From contig CAAAJI010000803.1 in assembly GCA_900642245.1 (NCBI GenBank), positions 1-14,667 on the forward strand: a stretch of DNA of 14,667 bases, in the 5' to 3' direction. Made by a program: the position numbers and the translations under genes. Source of the DNA: Fragilaria radians. Taxonomy: Eukaryota; Bacillariophyta; Fragilariophyceae; Fragilariales; Fragilariaceae. Below, one piece after another: positions 9,488 to 14,667 of this stretch; positions within the stretch are counted from its first letter, which is position 1; each line of letters begins with the position of its first letter. The notes under the pieces were generated by a model. The model made no database searches. It was not told the DNA's origin and worked only from the letters and a program-made list of their open reading frames with translations.

Positions 9488-10690
9488 ATGATTCGTTTAA
9501 TTTTTCTCTTTGTGTTGACTGCTGCAGCTGATGCCTGGCTTCCTAACTCTATAGGTGTGTTCGGATCCTGTAATTCTTCCCTAATGGCCTCGAAGGGAGC
9601 AACGAAATGGGCTCGAAAGAAAGAATGGTTGGAAAAGAGAGGATTCAGTGCCGAAGTAAGTTCAGTACAGGAGTCGGATATAGCCTCTCAGTCGGGACCT
9701 TGCGTTGAAGTTATAGGTTCAGGTCGTATTGGAGGCTTACTTGCAGAAGGTGGTCCTAGTATAGTCATTGGAAGGGAAGATTCCATTAATGCCGACGGTA
9801 GTGGGCCGATTTTGGTAACAACGAGAAATGATGCACTCGACGGAATCGTAGAAAAATGTCCTGAGAACAGACGGAAGGATTTAGTATTCATGCAAAATGG
9901 ATATTTAGATGATTTCTTACAATCGAAAGGGCTTTTGGACAATACACAAGTCCTATTGTTCCTATCTGTAACAGCCAAGGGTGCCGATCCAATCGATGGC
10001 GTTACCTCGAAGAATCCGGAGGGCTTAACAGCAGCCACTGGAGAACATGCCCAAGCCTTTGCAGACAGATTGGCAGCACTTGGTTTGAAGTGCAATGTCA
10101 TTTCCCCTGAGCAATATCGTCCTGCGATGTTTGAGAAACTGATGTAAGTTGCCTTGTGTTAAGATTTGGGTTTTTTATCACGAAATTTGGCTTGCGAGGA
10201 TGATGTATTCCCATAAACGTTTCGCAGAACCAGTTGACCTAAACCCTGGAACTATTTAACTTCCTTGGATGTCTGATGCAAGCCAAAATGGTGACCCAAA
10301 TGTAAATGCTGTGTTTCAAAAGTGACTAACTTGTATTTTCCTCTCAATTCTATTTTACATAGCTGGATCTCTACATACATGTTGGTGGGTACAGCAAAGG
10401 AATGCTCATCTGTAGGAAACGCAGGATCGGATCACAAGGAACTTGTGGAATCTGTGATTTCCGAGTTAGTATCTGCGGTGGAAGCCAAAGAGGGAATTTC
10501 CTTTTCCCAAGGAGTAATTGAACGTTTGGCATCGTATACCGATGTTGTTACGGACTTTCCCTGTGCTGTGAAGGAATTTGAATGGCGCAATCAATATTTT
10601 TTCAACCTTGGAGATGACGCGTGTCCTATCCACAATAGCTTACTTCGTGAATGCGAAGCCAAAGGCTTTCTTGGATTCAAGCTTCCCTGA
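9488..10690 (+). CDS. Ketopantoate-reductase-like NAD(P)-binding protein with N-terminal presequence (two exons)
   Basis: Exons 9488-10143 and 10363-10690 encode 327 residues. The splice joins C-terminal F-E-K-L to I-W-I-S-T-Y-M-L-V-G-T-A and reads through to a TGA at 10688-10690. Residues 1-17 are a hydrophobic signal peptide (M-I-R-L-I-F-L-F-V-L-T-A-A-A-D-A) followed by W-L-P; A-D-A|W resembles the diatom ASAFAP cleavage motif with an aromatic +1 residue. The next 40 residues are Ser-, Lys- and Arg-rich like a transit peptide, so plastid import is possible. The enzyme part begins near residue 74 with V-I-G-S-G-R-I-G, the GxGxxG dinucleotide loop of a Rossmann fold, and continues with I-V-I-G-R near 90. 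The helical C-terminal half is like the ApbA/PanE and 6-phosphogluconate dehydrogenase C-terminal folds. The family is recognised from motifs and from remembered diatom homologues; the true substrate is not known and it need not make pantoate. Confidence 0.85.
10144..10362 (+). other. 219-nt intron of the reductase-like gene, carrying repeat copy A
   Basis: The donor GTAAGT at 10144 and the acceptor TTTTACATAG ending at 10362 remove a segment with in-frame stops and join the two coding exons in phase (AT|C gives Ile). The intron is three times as long as the one in the nearby ATPase gene. Bases 10199-10280 inside it are an 82-bp sequence that recurs about 550 bases further on. The 3' end carries a pyrimidine-rich tract (TATTTTCCTCTCAATTC). 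Confidence 0.9.
10199..10280 (+). repeat. Intron-like repeat, copy A core (inside the reductase-like gene intron)
   Basis: This starts GATGATGTATTCCCATAAAC and ends GGATGTCTGATGCA. By hand alignment it differs from copy B (10745-10826) at 9 of 82 ungapped positions, roughly 89 percent identity. It sits centrally within a verified intron, about 55 bases after the donor and 82 bases before the acceptor AG. Confidence 0.88.
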
Positions 10691-10700
10691 TTACACAATA

Positions 10701-10894
10701 GTAAGTTGTATTCTTTTGCAAAGCTTAAATCAAGAGAGTGCTATGATGATGAATTCCCATAAACGTTTCGCAGAACTAGTTGACCAAATTCATGGAACAT
10801 TTAAACTTCCTTGGATGTCTGATGCACTAATTTCACCTGTGAACAATTTTCGTTTCCTTTTAAATGATCTCATTTGTCCTCTTTTCTATTGTAG
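10701..10894 (+). repeat. Intron-like repeat unit B, downstream of the reductase-like stop codon
   Basis: The block starts with GTAAGTTG, identical to the first eight bases of the reductase intron, ten bases after the stop codon. It contains the 82-bp core at 10745-10826 and ends with a pyrimidine-rich TCCTCTTTTCTATTGTAG. Donor, core and acceptor occur in the same order as in the real intron. It could be an intron in the 3' UTR or a duplicated intron that is no longer spliced. The core and what follows are also open in one frame (10743 onward: M-M-N-S-H-K-R-F-A-E-L-V-D-Q), so descent from a former coding exon cannot be excluded. Confidence 0.7.
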
Positions 10895-10938
10895 TAGCTT
10901 GAATAAGAATGAAAATTGTCAGTTATACACTTGCACAG

Positions 10939-11076
10939 GTTGAATCATAGTGCAAGGTTGATGTATTCCCGCGTATTTTTTTGCAGAGCCACCTGACAAA
11001 GCATGGAACTTTTAAACGACCAAATCCCGTTTCGATCTAAGATCTTGTTTTTCTTCATCTGTTTCCACTCACGCAG
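10939..11076 (+). repeat. Intron-like repeat unit C (diverged)
   Basis: The core at 10958-11020 shares TTGATGTATTCCC, then TTTGCAGAGCCA, then CATGGAACTTTTAAAC with copies A and B, with small gaps and more substitutions. It is followed by a strong pyrimidine tract and CACGCAG ending at 11076. A GT at 10939 follows CACAG and could be the left edge, but it is not a strong donor. The bases after B (10895-10938) and after C (11077-11107) also resemble each other (AGC...AATA...ATGAAA..TTGT..AG, then CTT..CACAG), so B and C may be tandem copies of a larger unit. Confidence 0.6.
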
Positions 11077-12363
11077 AGCAATAATGAAATTGTAAGGCTT
11101 CACAGTGAGATTCAGCGATGAATTAGATTAATAGCGCGATGTCATTGAATTTAGGAAATTGAGTTAGTGTTACTACTGAGAATACGTTCATATCTTGCAG
11201 ACAATAGATGTCTTCGGTAATTCGAGTGACAGAGATTGACAGTTAGATATCCTTAATAATTCTAAACTTTAAGCGGGCGCTTGAATAAAAACTTGAAAAA
11301 CGATATATGTACATGCTTCAATGACCAGTTTCTCTCTTTCTGTATTCATTATTTAGCTAATCCGTATTCATTGAAACTATTCATCAGTCATGGATATATT
11401 ACAAACTAAATAACAGTGTATTGTCAAAGTAGAATAAGAAGTACACCAAAAAATCTGAAGGTTGGGATTTCCCTAATCATGACGTTGGAGATAATTGAAA
11501 GTGGTATAGCTTAATACATTGTAATTCTAACTCATTTTTCAGAATGCTTGAGATCGGTTATGCTGAAAGTTTCTTCCAGTACTGATGATATTGCTTGCAA
11601 ATGAAAAAGCCTTCTTTTCTTCATTTTATAATCACACACTTTTGAGGGAACGCTTCATCTTGAATAGCCATTTCGTTAAAGAATTTGATGCAAAGTATGA
11701 AGCATTGTTAAAGGTCACTTCAAAATTGATAATTTCTTACTTCACCAATATGAATACATTAGTTTAGGGAGTCATGAGTGTTATAGACAAGAATTGAATG
11801 GTATATATGCACCTAATTCTCCTTGCTACACATGAATATCTGCAATCGCCTATGCAACTATTGACGCTGGAACTGTCCAGAGCACTACAACACTGTTGCA
11901 AATTCATCAAATGTATACTATGTATGAGAGAAGTATAGCGGGACCCCTCCCTGAATCTTCCAAACTTACTACTCCATTTAAGCTGCTTCAAATCAGTATT
12001 TTCTATATCGTCTTGTAATCGAGATATTCAACATCTCGAGTACATTGGTGTATATGAAAAGTTATTTCCTTGTTTGATCAACTTTGAAACGATACAAAGT
12101 ATAACATTTGTCATCCTATATCCCTTCCATCTACCCTAACCGTTAAAATCTAGTCAAGTCATTGAGTTACTGCTTTTTTTTTCAAACACGTCGTCCACTC
12201 CCTTCCCCCCATCTACTAGTGACATTGCATTGATGACTCCACAAAATTCGATTATCAATAAATACGTAAAAACAATTTAACTGCCTCTAGTACTTACGAT
12301 TTCCTACAAAGAAATATACGCATGTCCGAATTAAAGTTGTAGTTCATATAGCAAACAAAGTTG
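11077..12363. other. Non-coding stretch between the reductase-like gene and the second ATPase
   Basis: No recognisable gene on either strand. The 60-codon plus-strand frame at 11585-11767 and the antisense frame at 11991-11764 have no motif. A short perfect inverted repeat (CGAGAT at 12020-12025 with ATCTCG at 12033-12038) and a T-run near 12175 are probably chance. The 3' part would hold the promoter and 5' UTR of the second ATPase, but I cannot point to a motif. Confidence 0.5.
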
Positions 12364-14667
12364 ATGAATGAAAGTGTAATCTTAAGTACCTTGTCAGAAA
12401 GCAACACTTTTCTCGACGAATACGAAGATTTGAACTATGTTTCTCTGCCGTCTCAATTATTCGGCAGAGACCGTGAGTTTAATACATTGAAACAAACATT
12501 TGAAAAACTTCGGAACAGCGGTGGAAAGAATTTCGCGAAAGTCTTGGTTCATGGAGAATCGGGTTCAGGAAAGACTTCGCTTGTCGAATCCTTACGAAAA
12601 TCAGTGCTGGATTATCAAGGCTTCTTTGTGTCCGGAAAGTACTTTCAAACATTGGGAAATCAGGAACCATACTCAGGAATCATGGCAGCATTCTCAGACT
12701 TGTGCGATCTGATCAGCCAATCAGAGAGATACAATGAAGAACAACGCTTAACTATCCAGAAAAAGCTTAGGCCTGATCATGCTTATCTTTTGCAGAAGAC
12801 AATCTCGAATATTTCTCCATTTTTGGATACAACTTTGGAAAGATCAGCCACCCATGGTGTCGATGTTCAGAATTCAGCAATGTTTTCAACTTTTAAGGAC
12901 GCTTGCAAGTCTTTTCTTCAAGCTATGAGTTGTGCAGATCACCCAATAGTCTTATTTATCGATGATATTCAATGGATGGATGAGAGCTCAAAAAAGTTGA
13001 TAACCTATCTATGGAATGATCGTGACATCAGTGACATAATGTTGATCCTTGCATATCGCGACGAGGATAGCAGCAATCTTAAGAATGTACTAAGTCACTT
13101 AGATAGTGAAGATGAAGTCCTGAATATAGGAATCAAAAATCTTGACGTCGATGACATCAATATTCTTGTAACGTCACTCATTGGAACCTCAAGTAAATCT
13201 GCTAATCAAGCCCTCAGTAAGGTCTTCAAATCGAAAACCGGGGGTAATCCTTTCCATTTAATTCAAGCGATACAATTCGCAAAAGAGGAAGGATTACTGT
13301 CCTATAATCCAGAAACTAAGTTTTGGGATTTCGATGTGGATACAATTCAAACTCAAATCATGGTATCAGAGACTCTAGCAGACTTGCTCACCAAAAAGAT
13401 ATTGATCTTACCTCAAGAAGTTCAGGAAAGTCTGAAAATTGCATCTCTCTTAGGATTTCGCTTTCGCGAAGATATGGTGGCCCAAGTTAAATCGTGGATA
13501 GACGATCAATTATCAATTGAGCAAGAGACGAAGGCAACGTTTGGGACTTCCACTGTCTCATCCTCCTGGGTGAGTATTACTTTGAGCGAAGCCTTGAAGG
13601 GAGGCTTTGTCGAAAAGTGTACATACGGATATCTCTTCAGTCATGACAAATTGCAAAGTGCTTTCCAGTCCTTACTTGGCAAGGGTGAAGCATCACGAAT
13701 GCATAAGACTATAGGAGAGATTTATTTAGCCAAAGGAGATCCGGAATCAATATATCATGCTGTGAATCATTTGCAGCTTTGCGAAGAATATGCTATGAAT
13801 ATCAATAAGTATGTTGAATTTGCTCAAATGCATTTGATAGCCGCTAATTATTGCAGAGAACGAAGTGCATTTATTCAAGCTCGTGATTTGTTACGTTGGG
13901 GGCTTACGTTACTTGGTGATGAAAAGTGGGAAAATGATTTTTCTTTAGCATTTCAATTCACAGAAAGTCTAGCTAAGATGGAGCTTATTATTGGTAACTT
14001 TGATTCTTGCTCAATGTTAACAAAAATTTGTCTCGATCGAGCTACTTCAAGAGATATGAAGATTGACTCTTTGGTAACAAGTGTTGAAAGCTGCATGGCA
14101 AAAAATGATGCCAGTGCTTCGATCTTAGCGGCAAATCAAGCGCTTTGTGAACTCGGGGTTACCATACCAACCAATACCACATTTTTACACGTCGTGACGA
14201 AGTTTATGAAAGTCAAATGGTTGATCGGTCACAAGACAGATGAAGAGATTTTAAATTTGCCGCAGATGAAGGATAAGTTATTGTCGACAATAGTTCGCTT
14301 GCTGGTTAGTCTTTGCATGTATTGCTTCTTGAGAGATGAGGAGACACAGGGTGCTTATGCAGCTCTTCTAGCTACAGAAATCACATTAAAAAATGGATTA
14401 AGTGCATACTCCTCATCGGCATTCGCAATCTATGGTGTTGCTGAACTTTCAAACGGACACTACTTCAGAGCCTACAGATTCGGTAAGCTAGCACTTGATA
14501 TACTGAAGCAAAGCGAAAGTAAGGCTGCAGAAGCTTATACAAAAGGCCTGGTTATGACCTCATTGACACATTGGTTTGATCCTCTTGATGGCATGCCGAT
14601 GGCTCTTCGTCAAGCTGCTCGACATGGATTTTTTATCGGAGATGTCGTAAACGGAAGTTTTTGTCTC
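12364..14667 (+). CDS. Second STAND-class AAA_16 predicted ATPase, 3' end beyond the window
   Basis: The frame from the ATG at 12364 is open for 768 codons to the window edge; an in-frame TAG five codons upstream supports this start. In order: L-F-G-R-D-R-E (32-38), Walker A G-E-S-G-S-G-K-T (64-71), I-S-N-I-S-P-F (147-153), Walker B I-V-L-F-I-D-D with I-Q-W-M-D-E (195-207), Y-R-D-E-D (231-235), K-T-G-G-N-P (291-296), then a long helical TPR-like region. These are the marks of an AAA_16/COG3899 STAND ATPase: a P-loop switch with a superstructure-forming sensor. It is a diverged paralogue of the minus-strand gene at 6459-3236; in a 67-residue stretch after Walker A, about 35 positions agree by eye. 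At the position of that gene's intron (...G-D-V-V) this copy reads straight through and has GGAAGT rather than GGTAAGT. About 280 C-terminal residues are probably missing. No effector domain is visible in what remains, and the ligand is unknown. Confidence 0.92.
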   Translation, partial: MNESVILSTLSESNTFLDEYEDLNYVSLPSQLFGRDREFNTLKQTFEKLRNSGGKNFAKVLVHGESGSGKTSLVESLRKSVLDYQGFFVSGKYFQTLGNQEPYSGIMAAFSDLCDLISQSERYNEEQRLTIQKKLRPDHAYLLQKTISNISPFLDTTLERSATHGVDVQNSAMFSTFKDACKSFLQAMSCADHPIVLFIDDIQWMDESSKKLITYLWNDRDISDIMLILAYRDEDSSNLKNVLSHLDSEDEVLNIGIKNLDVDDINILVTSLIGTSSKSANQALSKVFKSKTGGNPFHLIQAIQFAKEEGLLSYNPETKFWDFDVDTIQTQIMVSETLADLLTKKILILPQEVQESLKIASLLGFRFREDMVAQVKSWIDDQLSIEQETKATFGTSTVSSSWVSITLSEALKGGFVEKCTYGYLFSHDKLQSAFQSLLGKGEASRMHKTIGEIYLAKGDPESIYHAVNHLQLCEEYAMNINKYVEFAQMHLIAANYCRERSAFIQARDLLRWGLTLLGDEKWENDFSLAFQFTESLAKMELIIGNFDSCSMLTKICLDRATSRDMKIDSLVTSVESCMAKNDASASILAANQALCELGVTIPTNTTFLHVVTKFMKVKWLIGHKTDEEILNLPQMKDKLLSTIVRLLVSLCMYCFLRDEETQGAYAALLATEITLKNGLSAYSSSAFAIYGVAELSNGHYFRAYRFGKLALDILKQSESKAAEAYTKGLVMTSLTHWFDPLDGMPMALRQAARHGFFIGDVVNGSFCL

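Noticed and set aside
9688..10101. 137-codon minus-strand open frame
   Set aside because: It is antisense to exon 1 of the reductase-like gene, which has a Rossmann motif and a consistent splice.
12479..12712. Open frames on both strands overlapping the second ATPase
   Set aside because: Out-of-frame shadows of the P-loop region; the 768-codon frame explains this sequence.
1..14667. tRNA, rRNA, CRISPR array or bacterial operon signals
   Set aside because: I found no cloverleaf, rRNA-like block or regularly spaced repeat; spliceosomal introns and a Copia element indicate a eukaryotic nuclear genome.

Overview
The window looks like nuclear DNA of a photosynthetic stramenopile, most likely a diatom. 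Four things point that way: AT-rich DNA with long non-coding stretches; short spliceosomal introns with GTAAGT donors and pyrimidine-AG acceptors; a decayed Ty1/Copia-type retrotransposon whose peptides resemble the diatom CoDi elements as I remember them; and a presequence ending in A-D-A|W-L-P, close to the diatom plastid 'ASAFAP' motif. The species cannot be named from this sequence alone.

Layout. Bases 1-1597 hold a degenerate Copia retrotransposon: zinc knuckle, protease core, GAG-pre-integrase domain and reverse transcriptase, with the integrase core missing. Bases 1600-3235 have no convincing gene but contain a 73-bp tandem duplication. A minus-strand gene (6459-3236, one 71-nt intron) encodes a protein of about 1050 residues: a STAND/AAA_16-type ATPase with a long helical, TPR-like C-terminus. 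Bases 6600-9487 are mostly non-coding but carry two short frameshifted relics of the same ATPase family on the plus strand (about 7105-7367 and 8700-8910). A plus-strand gene at 9488-10690 (one 219-nt intron) encodes a ketopantoate-reductase-like Rossmann protein with an N-terminal presequence. Its intron contains an 82-bp sequence that recurs twice just downstream of the gene, each time inside a block that itself looks like an intron. Bases 11077-12363 are apparently empty. From 12364 to the window edge runs a second, intact and divergent STAND ATPase, uninterrupted for 768 codons and cut off by the window end.

How it fits together. The region is a local cluster of one signalling-ATPase family, with two live copies in opposite orientation and two dead fragments, interleaved with an unrelated metabolic-type gene and a dead retroelement. 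This looks like repeated duplication and decay rather than a co-regulated operon. The two most interesting signals are the birth-and-death cluster of eukaryotic STAND ATPases and the intron-like repeat family in and after the reductase gene, which may represent introner-like elements or tandem duplication of an intron-exon unit.
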